Origin: Chachezhania antarctica
GTDB lineage: Bacteria; Pseudomonadota; Alphaproteobacteria; Rhodobacterales; Rhodobacteraceae
Direction: 5' to 3'
Assembly: GCF_003646465.1 (NCBI RefSeq)
Contig: NZ_QZEX01000005.1
Location: 249,123-313,122 of the forward strand
Length of the DNA: 64,000 nt
Part shown: one piece after another, positions 1 through 10,647 of the stretch
Layout of the letters: the number at the start of each line of letters is the position of its first letter
Position numbering within the stretch: position 1 is the first letter of the stretch
Program-made: the position numbers and the translations under genes
Notes under the pieces: model-generated
Databases searched by the model: none
What the model was told of the DNA's origin: nothing
Seen by the model: the letters and a program-made list of their open reading frames with translations, nothing else

Positions 1-411
1 CACCCGGATGGGGCGCAGGATCTCGATCGCGCGGACAGGTGCGTTCTGGCGGCGAAGACCGGCAGCGACGATGCCGCGCAGGAAGGGCGCGGCAGATCCG
101 TCGAGGATCGGCATTTCCGGTGCATCGACTTCGATCAGGACGTTCTGGAGCCCGGCCCCCGCAAGGGCGGCCATGACGTGTTCGACCGTGCCGACCGAGA
201 CGCCGGCTTCGTTCACCAGCTTGGTGTTCAAGGGGCCGCGTTCGACCGCGTCCCAGCTTGCCGGGATCATGGCCGAGGGGCCTTCGACATCCGTCCGCTT
301 CAGCCAGATGCCGTACCCTGCCGGAGCCGGGTTCAGCACAAGCCGAACCGGTGCGCCGCTGTGCAGGCCCACGCCATGGAAACTGACTGATCTTTGAAGC
401 GTCTGTTGCAA
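1..411 (-). CDS. lpxC: UDP-3-O-acyl-N-acetylglucosamine deacetylase (5' part, truncated by window edge)
   Basis: LpxC is the zinc deacetylase that commits UDP-3-O-acyl-GlcNAc to lipid A synthesis in the cytosol. Only the first 137 residues are present; the gene runs off the left edge. The product starts QQTLQRSVSFHGVGLHSG, followed by the GTVEHVMAAL zinc-ligand helix and the MPILDGSA segment, all typical of the LpxC N-terminal domain. No ATG is available in frame at the right place, so a TTG at 409-411 is taken as start, with a weak GGGAAG upstream. It lies downstream of ftsZ in the same direction, as in many proteobacteria, but a strong terminator separates them, so it probably has its own promoter. 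Confidence 0.93.
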   Translation of the reverse strand, partial: MQQTLQRSVSFHGVGLHSGAPVRLVLNPAPAGYGIWLKRTDVEGPSAMIPASWDAVERGPLNTKLVNEAGVSVGTVEHVMAALAGAGLQNVLIEVDAPEMPILDGSAAPFLRGIVAAGLRRQNAPVRAIEILRPIRV

Positions 412-577
412 TGTCTTCCCACTCGTCTTCTCTTCGCCGATCCGCGCCGGCTTTTGATGACTGAGAGGTAGACACGCCACCTGTTAAGCTCAACTCAATC
501 TTTGCAACGGTGTGAAACATGGGCGCGACGCCTGTCGGCAGATACCCGCGCACGCATGCCAAACCATTGACTATCAA

Positions 578-603
578 TAAAAAAGCCGCCCCGTAGGGCG
601 GCC
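578..603 (-). terminator. Rho-independent terminator after ftsZ
   Basis: Read on the minus strand, a 7-bp stem GCCGCCC/GGGCGGC (585-591 with 596-602) with loop TACG is followed by a run of six T (579-584). It lies about 50 nt past the ftsZ stop and should end the dcw transcript before lpxC. Confidence 0.9.
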
Positions 604-650
604 TGAAGATGATCTTCTCACCGGCGAATTTACTTCGCCTGTTGTTGAGT

Positions 651-2291
651 TCAGTTGGCCTGACGGCGCAGGAAGGCCGGAATTTCGATCCGCTCCTGGT
701 CTTCGTCAGCCTCCGGCATGGCGCCGCGACCGGGATCCGGGCGGTGCATCGGCTGGGCCACGGGCGCCTGACGGGCCTGGCCTTCGGCCTGGGCTTCACC
801 GTTGTGACCGGTCATCCGGTTGATCAGGGTGTTCAGGCCGAAACGGCGCTGTTCGCCATGGGCAGCCGGGGTCTGCTGGATGTCGCGGGCCTGCGGCCGG
901 GGCGCGCGCGCGGGCTGCTGCTGCACCGGCGGAGCGGAATGCAGCGGGCGCGGAGCGGCCGTCGGCGGGGTGTAGGTATCGGGCTCGTCTTCCATCGCGT
1001 CGGGCTGCGGCTGGAAGCTGGGCATCGCCGGGCGATAGGCTGGTTCCGGAATGTCCCGCGCATCGGCGGCCGGGGCCTCGTATTCGTACCCGTCGTCATA
1101 GCCGTCCTGGGCGACCTCTTCGATCAGGTCGTGCCGTTCGGATTCGAACCCGTCGAAGCTGGTCTGGCTTTCCGAGGCCTGGGCGTAGCGCGGCTCGGGC
1201 TCGGGCACGGCGGCGGCCACGGGTTCCGGCGCAGGCACCGGCTCGGGCTTCGGCGCTTCAACGGTCTGCGGCGGCAGCGGCGCGGCCATCGACCGGCGCG
1301 GTTTGGGCACTTCGCCCGCGTTTTCTGACGCGTCGATGCCGGTCGCGACAACGCTGACGCGCATCGTGCCGTTCATGTCGGCGTCGAGTGTCGAGCCGAC
1401 GATGATGTTGGCTTCCGGATCCACTTCCTCGCGGATGCGGTTGGCGGCTTCGTCCAGTTCGAACAGGGTCAGATCCGGACCGCCGGTAATGTTGATCAGC
1501 ACGCCCTTGGCGCCGCGCAGCGAGATCTCGTCGAGCAGCGGGTTTGCTATGGCCTTCTCGGCCGCCTGGATCGCGCGGTCTTCGCCTTCGGCTTCGCCCG
1601 TGCCCATCATGGCCTTGCCCATCTCGTCCATCACGGCGCGCACGTCCGCGAAATCGAGGTTGATCAGACCGGGGCGCACCATCAGGTCGGTCACGCCCTT
1701 CACGCCCTGGTACAGGACATCGTCGGCCATCGAGAACGCCTCGGTAAAGGTCGTCTTCTCGTTGGCGAGGCGGAACAGGTTCTGGTTCGGAATGATGATC
1801 AGCGTGTCGACGACCTGCTGCAGCGCGTCGACCCCGTCTTCCGCCTGGCGCATCCGCTTGGCGCCTTCGAACTGGAAGGGTTTCGTCACGACGCCGACGG
1901 TCAGGACACCAAGCTCCCGCGCGGCCTGCGCGATGATCGGCGCGGCCCCGGTTCCGGTGCCGCCGCCCATCCCTGCCGTGATGAAGCACATGTGCGACCC
2001 GGCAAGGTAATCTACGATCTGCTCGATGCTTTCTTCGGCGGCTGCGGCACCGACCGAGGCACGGGCACCCGCGCCCAGCCCTTCGGTGACCTTCACGCCC
2101 AGTTGGACGCGGGCTTCGGCCTTGGACTGCTGCAGCGCCTGCGCGTCGGTGTTGGCGACCACGAAGTCGACCCCATCGAGCGCCTTTTCGATCATGTTGT
2201 TGACCGCGTTGCCGCCCGCGCCGCCCACGCCGAAAACGGTAATCCGCGGCTTCAAATCGTCCTGTCCGGGCATGGAAAGGTTCAATGTCAT
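651..2291 (-). CDS. ftsZ: Cell division protein FtsZ
   Basis: Tubulin-like GTPase that forms the Z ring at midcell. Visible landmarks: the GGAGGNAV nucleotide-binding start (22-30), the tubulin signature GGGTGTG at 109-115, the T7 loop NLDFADV at 211-217, and a C-terminal tail ending [11 protein letters not shown] that should bind FtsA and other partners. At 546 aa it is much longer than E. coli FtsZ (383 aa); the extra length is a Pro/Ala/Glu/Gln-rich linker of about 170 residues, as in other alphaproteobacteria. The frame stays open 39 codons further upstream, but the conserved MTLNLSMPG start at 2291, preceded by AGGCGG, is preferred. Last gene of the cluster before the terminator. Confidence 0.98.
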   Translation of the reverse strand: MTLNLSMPGQDDLKPRITVFGVGGAGGNAVNNMIEKALDGVDFVVANTDAQALQQSKAEARVQLGVKVTEGLGAGARASVGAAAAEESIEQIVDYLAGSHMCFITAGMGGGTGTGAAPIIAQAARELGVLTVGVVTKPFQFEGAKRMRQAEDGVDALQQVVDTLIIIPNQNLFRLANEKTTFTEAFSMADDVLYQGVKGVTDLMVRPGLINLDFADVRAVMDEMGKAMMGTGEAEGEDRAIQAAEKAIANPLLDEISLRGAKGVLINITGGPDLTLFELDEAANRIREEVDPEANIIVGSTLDADMNGTMRVSVVATGIDASENAGEVPKPRRSMAAPLPPQTVEAPKPEPVPAPEPVAAAVPEPEPRYAQASESQTSFDGFESERHDLIEEVAQDGYDDGYEYEAPAADARDIPEPAYRPAMPSFQPQPDAMEDEPDTYTPPTAAPRPLHSAPPVQQQPARAPRPQARDIQQTPAAHGEQRRFGLNTLINRMTGHNGEAQAEGQARQAPVAQPMHRPDPGRGAMPEADEDQERIEIPAFLRRQAN

Positions 2292-2468
2292 CGGTATATC
2301 CGCCTGTGCTGCCGCCCCGCTTTTGCAGCGGGTATTCTTGTCCAACCTTGTTGTAACCCTATCGCCACAGAGACGTCTCGTCACTAGGAAAAAGGGAAAC
2401 AGGCGCAAAATATAGGCAAATTCTCGCGGGTTTTCGCCGGATTTCGGTCAGCCAACCAGATTTTGCGT
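2292..2468 (-). promoter_or_regulatory. ftsA-ftsZ intergenic region, probable ftsZ promoter region
   Basis: 177 nt without a gene, unusual in a cluster where most genes overlap. On the minus strand it has an AT-rich CCTATATTTTGC stretch (about 2410-2421) that could serve as a -10, and a small CCGCT/AGCGG hairpin near the start codon. No good -35 and no TTAA-N7-TTAA CtrA box is visible, so the exact promoter is not assigned. Confidence 0.35.
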
Positions 2469-3806
2469 CTACCAGTTGTCCTTGAACCATCGAACCGCGC
2501 GTTTGAGGGAGCGTCCGGACTGGCTGTCGAGCGGCATGTCGAAATCCCACCATTCGTCCTGCGGGTGCGCCGCGAACAGGCTGAGCCCCACGACGCCGGA
2601 AAATCCGGGCCCTGTCGCGGCTTGCGGCAGGCCGTGCACCCGCAGGGGCCGGCCCAGCCGCACCTGCTGGCCAAGGATCCGGCTGGCCAACCCGTCCAGC
2701 CCGGGGATCTGGCTGCCGCCGCCCGTCAGGACGATCTGCTGGCTGGGCAGATGATCGAAGCCCGCCGCGTCCAGGCAGGTGCGAACCTCTTCCAGGATCT
2801 CTTCCACCCGGGGCCGCATGATGCCGATCAGTTCCGCGCGGGAGACGGTGCGCCGGTCATGTTCCCAGTCGCCGGTCTGGCCGCCGATCTCGATCATGTC
2901 GCGGTCGTCCATGCCGGTCGCCTGCACGCCGCCGTAGAAGGTCTTGATCCGTTCCGCATTGGCCGCGGGAATGCCCAGCCCCATCGAGATGTCGCTTGTC
3001 ACATGCTCGCCGCCCATGCGGACGGTGTCGGCATAGATCATGTGCTTCTTCATGAAGATGGAAATGCTGGACGATCCGCCGCCCAGGTCGATGCAGGCCG
3101 CGCCCAGTTCCTGTTCGTCTTCCACCAGCGTCGAAATGCCGGACGCGTACGCCGACGAGGCGATTCCCGCCAGTTCCAGATCGCACCGCTTGATGCAGTG
3201 GACAAGGTTCTGGATCGCCACGTCATCGACCGTCAGCATGTGCATGTCGACGGCCAGCGTCTGGCCCATCTGCCCGCGCGGATCGTTCAGCCCCGACCGG
3301 TTGTCCAAGGCGAAGTTCACCGGCTGGGCGTGCAGCACCTCGCGCCGGTCGCCGTAATCGGGCACGTCGCAGGCGGCCAGAACGCGGGCGATCTCGTGCT
3401 CCGTCACCATCTGGTCCTGCAGTTCCACCTGCGCATCCAGCCCGTAGGACTTTGGCCGCGCGCCCGAGAAGCAGGCGATCACGTGATCGACGCGGACCTC
3501 GGCCATCTTCTGGGCCGCCTGCAGCGCCGTGCGGATCGCGCGCTCGGTCTCCTGCATCGCTGTCACTTCGCCGAAATGCACCCCGCGGGACCGGGTCGTC
3601 GCCGCCCCCACCACGCGGAACCCGGACTGGCCTGCCAGCGCGCCGATCTCGGCATCGGCTCTCGTGCGGGCCGATCCGTCGAAGCGCAGCACGAGGCAGG
3701 CGATCTTCGAGCTACCGACATCGAGAATGGCAATGACACCGCGTTGCAGCGCCTGGCGCCGCATCTGCCGCATGGCCCGTTGGGTTTGGTACAGGTCGTT
3801 CATCAT
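2469..3806 (-). CDS. ftsA: Cell division protein FtsA
   Basis: Actin-fold ATPase that tethers FtsZ to the membrane and recruits later divisome proteins. The phosphate-1 loop AILDVGSSKIACLV (about 26-39), the IDLGGGSSSISIF phosphate-2 segment (about 205-220) and the adenosine motif VLTGGGSQIPGL (about 368-379) are clear. The C-terminus ends in an amphipathic, basic and aromatic stretch RSLKRAVRWFKDNW, as expected for membrane targeting. The frame opens with two consecutive ATG codons (3801-3806); either could start. Three nt separate it from ftsQ, so the two are probably translated from one mRNA. Confidence 0.97.
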   Translation of the reverse strand: MMNDLYQTQRAMRQMRRQALQRGVIAILDVGSSKIACLVLRFDGSARTRADAEIGALAGQSGFRVVGAATTRSRGVHFGEVTAMQETERAIRTALQAAQKMAEVRVDHVIACFSGARPKSYGLDAQVELQDQMVTEHEIARVLAACDVPDYGDRREVLHAQPVNFALDNRSGLNDPRGQMGQTLAVDMHMLTVDDVAIQNLVHCIKRCDLELAGIASSAYASGISTLVEDEQELGAACIDLGGGSSSISIFMKKHMIYADTVRMGGEHVTSDISMGLGIPAANAERIKTFYGGVQATGMDDRDMIEIGGQTGDWEHDRRTVSRAELIGIMRPRVEEILEEVRTCLDAAGFDHLPSQQIVLTGGGSQIPGLDGLASRILGQQVRLGRPLRVHGLPQAATGPGFSGVVGLSLFAAHPQDEWWDFDMPLDSQSGRSLKRAVRWFKDNW

Positions 3807-3809
3807 GGC

Positions 3810-4694
3810 CTATCGCTTTGTCCCGTTGAGCGTTCGTATCCTTTGCAGTTCGTCGACGGCGGCCTCGGCCAGCCGCAGCGTCGGGCGGTCGGCCAGACGC
3901 ATGTCGACAACTGTCACATCCCGGTCGAGCAGTTCGCGCGCCGCATCGAGCGCCAGCACGCGCTCCAGCGCGCCGACATATCCCGTTTCCGGCAACTGGA
4001 TGCGCTGCCCGCGGTCCAGCACCACGTCCCAACGCCGGCCGCCCACGCGCACCAGACCGCGAAGGCGTTTCTCCAACGGCTGCGCGGCGGCCAGAAGCGC
4101 CAGCGCCTCGCCCACCGCAAGATCGGCCCCCTGCCCCGCCATCAGCGGCAGGTCGGGATGTGCGACGCGGTAATCCACGCGCGCCAACGCCATGCCGGTA
4201 TCGTCGAGAAGCTTCAGCCCGTCGGCGCTCCGCCACAGCACGACACCGATCCGTTCAGAGACGTCTATCTGCAGCACGCCGCCGGGGCGCACGCGCACGC
4301 CCACCGTTTCGACGGCAGGCAGGGCGTCGACGGTCGCGCGGATATCCTCGAGATCCAGATCGAAGGAACTGACAGGCAGCGCGAGGTCCAGCGTGTTGCG
4401 GATGACCCTGTCCAGATCCGCGCTTGCCCCGTCGATCGCCATCAGGTCGACACGGAATTCCGGGCGTTCGGCGAGGGCCGCGCGCAGATCGCCCGCCGCC
4501 TGCTCCACGGCGGCGCGGCGGCCTTCATCGGCCAGGAACGCCAGCGACCCGGTCACAATCAGAACGAGCGGCAAGCCAAAGCGCAGCAGCACGCGGATCG
4601 ACGGCGTCAGCCACCAGCGCTGCATCCGGTACTTCATCCGCGACGGCGCGGGATCTGACTTCAGCTTCGGTTCCGGACGCCCTAGCGGTCGCAT
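3810..4694 (-). CDS. ftsQ: Cell division protein FtsQ
   Basis: Bitopic divisome protein linking early cytoplasmic and late periplasmic components (partners FtsB/FtsL in known systems). 294 aa: a basic cytoplasmic N-terminus, one membrane segment at about 34-55 (VLLRFGLPLVLIVTG), then a periplasmic POTRA-like and beta domain. The start at 4694 overlaps the end of ddl by 13 nt, pointing to translational coupling. Sequence conservation of FtsQ is low; the assignment rests on topology, length and its place between ddl and ftsA. Confidence 0.94.
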   Translation of the reverse strand: MRPLGRPEPKLKSDPAPSRMKYRMQRWWLTPSIRVLLRFGLPLVLIVTGSLAFLADEGRRAAVEQAAGDLRAALAERPEFRVDLMAIDGASADLDRVIRNTLDLALPVSSFDLDLEDIRATVDALPAVETVGVRVRPGGVLQIDVSERIGVVLWRSADGLKLLDDTGMALARVDYRVAHPDLPLMAGQGADLAVGEALALLAAAQPLEKRLRGLVRVGGRRWDVVLDRGQRIQLPETGYVGALERVLALDAARELLDRDVTVVDMRLADRPTLRLAEAAVDELQRIRTLNGTKR

Positions 4695-5602
4695 GACGCA
4701 TCCTCCACCAGCCAGCGGCAGACCTGCCCGAAGGTCATGCCCTGCGCGGCCGCCTGTTCGGGCGCCAGCGACGTGGGCGTCATGCCGGGTTGCGTATTGG
4801 TTTCCAGCAGAACGAGGCCCGCGGCCCCCTTCGTTTCATCCCAGCGGAAATCGGTACGGCTCATCCCGCGGCAGCCCAGAAGCTGGTGCGCGCGCACCGC
4901 GTAGTCGAGGCACAGCGCCTCGATCTCGGCCGGGATATCCGCGGGGATCACGTGGCGCGATCCACCCGGCGAATACTTCGCATGATAATCGTACCATCCG
5001 TCGACGATGATGTCGGTCACGCCCAGGGCCGTGTCGCCCATCACGGTCGTCGTCAGTTCCCGCCCGGCTGCGAAGGCTTCGATCATCACGGTCCCGGGCA
5101 TCTCCGGGCCCATCTTGGGCGGGCTGTTGGCGGCCTCGTGCACGATATAGACACCGACGGAGGAGCCTTCATTGTTGGGCTTCACCACATAGGGTGGCTC
5201 CATCACGTGGCTTGCTTCGACCTCGGCCTTGCGGCGCAGGATCGACGGCACGACCGGCAGACCGGCGGCGATGTAGATGTCCTTGGTCCGCTGCTTGTCC
5301 ATCGCGAGCGAGGACGCGAGCACACCGGAATGCGTATACGGAATTTTCAGCCATTCTAGGATACCCTGAACGCAGCCGTCCTCGCCCCACCGACCGTGGA
5401 GCGCGTTGAAGACGACATCGGGGGCGATTTCCTGCAGGCGCGCAGCAACGTCGGGGCCGGCATCAAGCTCGACCACCTCTATCCCTTCGTCCCGCAGCGC
5501 GGCGGCGCATTCGCGCCCGGAGACCAGCGACACCTCCCGCTCTGCGGAGGCCCCACCCATCAATACCACGACCTTGGGATCTGTCCTGCCCGACCGACCC
5601 AC
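4682..5602 (-). CDS. ddl: D-alanine--D-alanine ligase
   Basis: ATP-grasp ligase that makes D-Ala-D-Ala for MurF in the cytosol. The N-terminal GGASAEREVSLVSG motif (16-29, with the catalytic Glu), the ATP-binding VVKPNNEGSSVGVY segment (about 142-155) and the metal/phosphate motif LLETNTQPGMTPTSL near the end fit Ddl type B. Normal length (306 aa). It sits between murB and ftsQ as usual for dcw clusters and overlaps ftsQ by 13 nt. A 100-nt gap to murB holds no gene. Confidence 0.97.
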   Translation of the reverse strand: MGRSGRTDPKVVVLMGGASAEREVSLVSGRECAAALRDEGIEVVELDAGPDVAARLQEIAPDVVFNALHGRWGEDGCVQGILEWLKIPYTHSGVLASSLAMDKQRTKDIYIAAGLPVVPSILRRKAEVEASHVMEPPYVVKPNNEGSSVGVYIVHEAANSPPKMGPEMPGTVMIEAFAAGRELTTTVMGDTALGVTDIIVDGWYDYHAKYSPGGSRHVIPADIPAEIEALCLDYAVRAHQLLGCRGMSRTDFRWDETKGAAGLVLLETNTQPGMTPTSLAPEQAAAQGMTFGQVCRWLVEDASCDR

Positions 5603-5702
5603 GTTCTGCCTCGATTGTTCCGGATCTTCTTGCGCGACCCGATAGTCTTGTTTGACCGCGCGGTCCCGTTGCCTGCAGGATGCGCGCGGCGGTGCTTGGT
5701 TC

Positions 5703-6686
5703 TTAAGGCGCGCCGTCCGTCGTTTCGTCTTCGAATGTCGGTATGGGCTGCCTGCCAGGGGCCGGTTCGCCGACCCTCATGATTTCCCACTCTAGCTTGA
5801 TGCGGCTCGTTTCGTAAACCTTTTTCCGCACGAATTCACCAAGTGACTCAAGGTCCTCGGCGGTGGCGGTGCCGGTGTTGATCATGAAGTTCGAATGCTT
5901 CCCGCTCATCTGCGCGCCGCCGATGGTGTGCCCGCGCAAGCCTGCGTCGTCGATCACCTTCCACGCCTTCAGATCGTGCACGTCGTCGGCCCGCCCGGTC
6001 GAGGAAAACCCGGCCGGGTTGCGGAACGTCGACCCCGCGCTGCGGTCCTTCGTCGGCTGAGATCTGTCCCGCGCGGCAAGCTGTTCGTCCATCCGCGCTT
6101 GCAAGGCCGCCGGGTCGCCATTCGGCGCTTCGAACGTGGCCTCGACCAGCACGGCGCCCTCGGGCAGATCGCTCTGCCGGTAGCGGAAGTTCAGGGTTTC
6201 GGGGGTCAGCGTGACGATTTCGCCGGTGCGTAGAACCGCTTTCGCGTCGACCAGAACGTCCGCCGTGTAGGTCCCGTAGCACCCGGCATTCATCCGCACG
6301 GCCCCGCCGACAGATCCCGGGATGGTGCGCAGGAAGGTCAGATCCACGCCCGCCTCCGCCGCCTTCCGCGCCACATGCGCATCCAGCGCCGCGGCCCCTG
6401 CAGTCACGCGATTGCCCTGAACCGAGATCCCGTTGAACCCCCGCCCCAGCCGGATGACGAGAGCCCGAAGCCCCCCATCCCGCACGATCAGGTTCGAGCC
6501 GACGCCCATCGGAAACACCGGCACGTCCGCGGGCAGAGCTTTCAGAACAACCGAAAGATCCATCAGATCCGCCGGCTGGAACAGCACATCCGCCGGCCCG
6601 CCCACGCGCAACCACGTGAGCCCGGCCATCTCGCGCCCCGGCGTCACCGCCCCGCGCGCGTTCGGCAATTCGGTTTGTCCGGTCAT
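5703..6686 (-). CDS. murB: UDP-N-acetylenolpyruvoylglucosamine reductase
   Basis: FAD- and NADPH-dependent reductase of the second committed peptidoglycan step, converting UDP-GlcNAc-enolpyruvate to UDP-MurNAc. Signatures: [13 protein letters not shown] (FAD domain start), [30 protein letters not shown], and AGSTFRNP with the Ser that protonates the substrate. C-terminal [13 protein letters not shown] is also typical. 327 aa, slightly longer than average because of a charged tail. A 262-nt gap on the murC side holds a palindromic repeat rather than a gene. Confidence 0.97.
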   Translation of the reverse strand: MTGQTELPNARGAVTPGREMAGLTWLRVGGPADVLFQPADLMDLSVVLKALPADVPVFPMGVGSNLIVRDGGLRALVIRLGRGFNGISVQGNRVTAGAAALDAHVARKAAEAGVDLTFLRTIPGSVGGAVRMNAGCYGTYTADVLVDAKAVLRTGEIVTLTPETLNFRYRQSDLPEGAVLVEATFEAPNGDPAALQARMDEQLAARDRSQPTKDRSAGSTFRNPAGFSSTGRADDVHDLKAWKVIDDAGLRGHTIGGAQMSGKHSNFMINTGTATAEDLESLGEFVRKKVYETSRIKLEWEIMRVGEPAPGRQPIPTFEDETTDGAP

Positions 6687-6771
6687 GACCCCTCACGTCT
6701 CAAGCTTGACCCCCGCGTACCCACCGAAACGAAAAGGGGCAAGTCCAACGGTCACTCCCCTGTCCCAAGGA

Positions 6772-6890
6772 TCGCGCCCGACCCGAGGGTGGGCCTGAAC
6801 GCCTGGACCGCCGCTATTCTTCTTCCCATCCTCCCGGCCGGGCGAACGCCTCACGAAATCGCGCCCGCCCTGGGGGCGGGTCGGGCGCGA
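6772..6890. repeat. Palindromic intergenic element, family 1, copy 1
   Basis: A ~119-nt element between murC and murB whose ends are inverted copies: left arm TCGCGCCCGACCC (6772-6784) and right arm GGGTCGGGCGCGA (6878-6890). Inside the left arm follow GAGGGTGGGC and AACGCCTGGA; the right arm carries GCGCCCGCCCTGGGGG. The same architecture recurs at 29332-29454. No ORF is present. A REP- or MITE-like element, or a structured 3' end, is the likely nature. Confidence 0.8.
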
Positions 6891-6948
6891 TCCGACGCTG
6901 ACGCGTCGGGGGGCGTCTTGTTGAGGGGGCTTACTAAATATCTTGAAG

Positions 6949-8355
6949 TTAAGCGCTCTTCTTCATCAACCGCTCAGGCAACCCGTGCGCCATCGCTGTG
7001 ATGTTTCCGGCGCCGAGGCAGACCACCATGTCCCCGGGCCCAGCCTGTTCGCGCACCAGCCGGGCAAGATCTTCCTCGTCCATGATGGCGCGGGCGTGGC
7101 GGTGGCCGTGGCGGATCAGTCCCGACACCAGATCGTCCCGGCTGGCGCCTTCGATGGGGGCTTCTCCGGCGGCGAAGACGTCGAGGATGCCGACCACGTC
7201 GGCCTCGTTGAAGCAGCCGCAGAAGTCGTCGAACAGGGAAGACAGGCGCGAATAGCGGTGCGGCTGGTGGACGGCGATGACGCGGCCCTCGGTCGCTTGA
7301 CGCGCGGCTTTCAGGACGGCGGCAATTTCAACCGGGTGGTGCCCGTAATCGTCGATGATCGTCACCCCGTTCACGGTGCCGACCTTGGTGAAGCGGCGGT
7401 TGACGCCCTTGAAGTTCGCCAGCGCCTCGCGAATTTCGCTGGCCTTCATGCCAAGATGGCGGGACACGGCGATGGCCGACAGCGCGTTCAGCACGTTGTG
7501 GTCGCCCGGCATCGGCAGCGCGCAGCCCTCGATCGTGATATCCTCGGCCTGCAGGATCACGTCGAAATGGGCGGTGCCGGCCTTGTAGGTCAGGTTCACC
7601 GCGCGCACGTCGGCCTGGGCGTTGAAGCCGTAGGTCGTGACCTTGCGGTCGGTCACGCGGCCCACCAGCGCCTGCACCTCCGGGTGATCGGTGCAGCACA
7701 CGGCCACGCCGTAGAACGGGATGTTCGACACGAAATCCAGGAAGCCCTGGCGGAGCGCCTCGATGGAGCCCCAGTGCTCCATGTGCTCGGGGTCGATATT
7801 CGTCACGATGGCGACGGTGGCCGGCAGGCGGTTGAACGAGCCGTCGCTTTCATCCGCCTCGACCACCATCCATTCGCCCTGCCCCATCCGCGCGTTCGAA
7901 CCGTAGGCGTGGATGATGCCGCCGTTTACGACCGTGGGATCGTAGCCGCCCGCGTCCAGCAGCGTGGCGACCATGGTGGTGGTCGTCGTCTTGCCGTGGG
8001 TGCCGGCGATGGCGACGTTGGATTTCAGGCGCATCAGTTCGGCCAGCATGTCGGCGCGGCGGACGACGGGCAGACCGCGCAGGCGGGCCTCGTCCAGTTC
8101 CGGGTTGCCGGGCTTGATGGCGGAGGAGATCACAACGACCTCGGCCCCTTCCAGATTGTCGCCTGTCTGGCCGATGAAGATCTGCGCGCCCAGCCCCTTC
8201 AGGCGGTCGGTGATCTTGGAGTCCTTCAGGTCCGATCCCTGCACCCGGTAGCCGAGGTTCAAGAGCACCTCGGCGATGCCCGACATGCCGATGCCGCCGA
8301 TGCCCACGAAATGGATCGCACCGACATCGGTGGGGAGTTTGGTGGCAGGGTTCAT
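6949..8355 (-). CDS. murC: UDP-N-acetylmuramate--L-alanine ligase
   Basis: First Mur ligase, adding L-Ala to UDP-MurNAc. Motifs in order: [11 protein letters not shown] (UDP-binding, about 17-27), the P-loop [33 protein letters not shown], and the C-terminal [10 protein letters not shown] and HQPHRYSR segments. 468 aa, normal for the family. The frame stays open upstream, but ATG at 8355 has AGGAG 7-8 nt before it and gives the expected MurC N-terminus. Four nt after murG. Confidence 0.97.
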   Translation of the reverse strand: MNPATKLPTDVGAIHFVGIGGIGMSGIAEVLLNLGYRVQGSDLKDSKITDRLKGLGAQIFIGQTGDNLEGAEVVVISSAIKPGNPELDEARLRGLPVVRRADMLAELMRLKSNVAIAGTHGKTTTTTMVATLLDAGGYDPTVVNGGIIHAYGSNARMGQGEWMVVEADESDGSFNRLPATVAIVTNIDPEHMEHWGSIEALRQGFLDFVSNIPFYGVAVCCTDHPEVQALVGRVTDRKVTTYGFNAQADVRAVNLTYKAGTAHFDVILQAEDITIEGCALPMPGDHNVLNALSAIAVSRHLGMKASEIREALANFKGVNRRFTKVGTVNGVTIIDDYGHHPVEIAAVLKAARQATEGRVIAVHQPHRYSRLSSLFDDFCGCFNEADVVGILDVFAAGEAPIEGASRDDLVSGLIRHGHRHARAIMDEEDLARLVREQAGPGDMVVCLGAGNITAMAHGLPERLMKKSA

Positions 8356-8359
8356 CGGA

Positions 8360-9484
8360 TCACTCCTGGGTCGCGGCCCTGTCCGGGCCGTCTGGTGCTG
8401 TTTGGCCTGACAGCTCTTCGACCAGCGCGGCCAAGGCCGTTGTCGCGTCGGGGCGGCCTTCGGACAGGGCGCCGGCGGCCATCTGCTGGGCGGCATCGGG
8501 ATTCGTCAGGATGGCGGTCATATGCGTCGAGAGGGTTTCGGCGTCAAACCGCGATTCCGGGATGAGCACGGCAGCGCCGGCCTTGACCAGCATCGACGCA
8601 TTGGCGCTTTGATGATCGCCCGCCGCGGCGGCAAAGGGGACAAGGATCGACGGGCGGCCGATCACCGTCAGGTCGGCCACGGTGGAGGCACCGGCGCGGG
8701 CGATGACAAGCTGCGCTTCGGCCATGCGTTCGGGGACATCGTTGAAGAACGTCTCGACCGTGGCGTTCACGCCCATCTCGGCATAGGCCGCGGTGACACG
8801 GTCGACATCTTCGGGCCGCGCCTGTTGCGACAGGCGCATGTGCTGGCGCTGTTCCTCGGGCATCTGTGCGACGGCGGCGGGGACGACATCGGACAGGATG
8901 CGCGCGCCCTGGCTGCCGCCAAGGACGAGGACCGACATGGGGTAATCACCCGGCGCGATATAGGGCGCCGCGGCGCGGGCCATGACGGCGCCGCGCACGG
9001 GGTTGCCCGTCTGGACACCGGTCGCGCCCTTGGGCAGCTGCGTGGGCCAGACGCCGCAGGCCACCTTGGCCACGCGGGGCGCAAAGAGGCTGTTCACCTT
9101 GCCCAGCACGCCGTTCTGTTCGTGGATCATCCGCGGGATCCGCAGCACGAAAGCGGCACACAGCGCGGGGATCGACGGGTAGCCGCCGAAGCCCACCACG
9201 ACGCTGGGGCGGTCGACAGTCATCTGGAAGATCGCGCCGATGACACCCGCCGCGACGCGGAACGGCACCAGCGCCTTGGACAGAGCGCCACCCCGCGCGA
9301 AGGTGGCGCTGGGAACCTTGCGGATGCGCACGGCGGCAGGAAACTTGCCGGTGTAGCGGGCGCCGCGATCATCGGTCGACAATGTCACGTGCCAGCCGCG
9401 GTTCAGCATTTCTTCTGCAAGCGCCTGCGCGGGGAACATGTGCCCGCCGGTGCCGCCCGCTGCGATCAACAGGTGTCCGCTCAT
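8360..9484 (-). CDS. murG: Undecaprenyl-PP-MurNAc-pentapeptide GlcNAc transferase
   Basis: Membrane-associated GT-B glycosyltransferase (family GT28) that converts lipid I to lipid II on the cytosolic face. The N-terminal [18 protein letters not shown] loop, [21 protein letters not shown] and C-terminal [10 protein letters not shown] with the UDP-GlcNAc binding region are all visible. 374 aa, close to the family norm. Its start overlaps the ftsW stop by 4 nt (ATGA at 9481-9484). Confidence 0.97.
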   Translation of the reverse strand: MSGHLLIAAGGTGGHMFPAQALAEEMLNRGWHVTLSTDDRGARYTGKFPAAVRIRKVPSATFARGGALSKALVPFRVAAGVIGAIFQMTVDRPSVVVGFGGYPSIPALCAAFVLRIPRMIHEQNGVLGKVNSLFAPRVAKVACGVWPTQLPKGATGVQTGNPVRGAVMARAAAPYIAPGDYPMSVLVLGGSQGARILSDVVPAAVAQMPEEQRQHMRLSQQARPEDVDRVTAAYAEMGVNATVETFFNDVPERMAEAQLVIARAGASTVADLTVIGRPSILVPFAAAAGDHQSANASMLVKAGAAVLIPESRFDAETLSTHMTAILTNPDAAQQMAAGALSEGRPDATTALAALVEELSGQTAPDGPDRAATQE

Positions 9485-10647
9485 CGGCGCCGGCTCCGCA
9501 GGATGTCACCGATCTCGCCCTGCGGGCGGGTCCTGGTCAGGGCCAGCAGCATGCCGATGGCGATACCGCCCGCGATCAGGGACGACCCGCCATAGCTGAC
9601 GAAGGGAAGCGTCATGCCTTTCGCGGGCAGAAGCCGGGCGGCCACGCCCATGTTGATGATGGCCTGAATGCCGAAGATGCAGGCCAGGCCGGTGCCGGCG
9701 AGGCGGATGAAAGGGTCACGCTCGCGCATCAGGCGGAACAGCGACCGCAGGACGATCAGCGAATACAGCAAGATGATCACGCCGATCAGGACAAGGCCGT
9801 ATTCCTCGGCCGCGACGGCGATGATGAAATCGGTATGCGCATCCGGCAGCGACCATTTCACCTGCCCCTCGCCCACGCCGACACCGAACAGCCCGCCTTC
9901 ACGGATCGCGTTTGAGGCAAAGCCCAGCTGGGTGGTCGGGTCCAGTTCGGCGGTCAGGAAGCCGTCGATCCGGCGGGCGACGTGTTCGGATTGCGAATAG
10001 GCCAGGATACCGCCCAGCACGGTGAAGCCCGCCATGCCCACCAGCAGGATCATCGGCGCACCCGCCACGAAGTACATCACGCCCCAGGCAAACAGGATCA
10101 GGCTGGCCTGCCCGAAATCGGGCTGGGCCACGAGCATGCCGATGATCGCCGCGCACAGCACGAACGACCATGTCTTGCCCGGCGGGCCGCCCACCTGCTG
10201 GCTTGCGGCAAGAAGCCAGGCCGACATGACCACGAAGCCCGGTTTCAGGAATTCAGCCGGCTGGATCGACCCGAACCCCATCGAATACCAGCGCACCGCG
10301 CCCTTGCCGAAATCGGTGCCCAGGAAGGGCAGCCCGGCCAGCGCGATGAAGGACACGAGGAACCCCAGAGCGGCCAGCCGGCGCACCATCGAGGGCGACA
10401 GCATCGACATGCCCAGCATAACGATCAGCGCCAGCGTCCCGAAAGCCGCCTGTCGCTGCACATAGTGGAAAGGATCAAGCCCGTTGCGTTCGGCCAGCGG
10501 CACCGATGCGGCCAGCCCCAGCAGCAGGCCGATCGCAAACAGGATCAGGACGCAAACGAGGCTCCACTTGTCGAGCGTTCGCCACCATTTCGGAAGGAGA
10601 GGTTCGCTCGTCTGGCGCGGAACCGCACCATAGACCATGTCTGTCAT
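9481..10647 (-). CDS. ftsW: SEDS peptidoglycan glycosyltransferase FtsW
   Basis: Septal peptidoglycan polymerase of the SEDS family that works with FtsI. 388 aa with about ten hydrophobic helices. Typical SEDS features are [20 protein letters not shown] (with the conserved Lys), [12 protein letters not shown], the periplasmic [19 protein letters not shown] containing the catalytic-type Asp, and the late [13 protein letters not shown] motif. Coupled to murG by a 4-nt overlap. The 204-nt gap upstream suggests that transcription could also restart here. Confidence 0.96.
   Translation of the reverse strand: MTDMVYGAVPRQTSEPLLPKWWRTLDKWSLVCVLILFAIGLLLGLAASVPLAERNGLDPFHYVQRQAAFGTLALIVMLGMSMLSPSMVRRLAALGFLVSFIALAGLPFLGTDFGKGAVRWYSMGFGSIQPAEFLKPGFVVMSAWLLAASQQVGGPPGKTWSFVLCAAIIGMLVAQPDFGQASLILFAWGVMYFVAGAPMILLVGMAGFTVLGGILAYSQSEHVARRIDGFLTAELDPTTQLGFASNAIREGGLFGVGVGEGQVKWSLPDAHTDFIIAVAAEEYGLVLIGVIILLYSLIVLRSLFRLMRERDPFIRLAGTGLACIFGIQAIINMGVAARLLPAKGMTLPFVSYGGSSLIAGGIAIGMLLALTRTRPQGEIGDILRSRRR

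Noticed and set aside
2463-4658. Plus-strand open frame of 731 codons
   Set aside because: Lies antisense to ftsA and ftsQ; His/Arg/Gln-rich translation without family features, a result of high GC.
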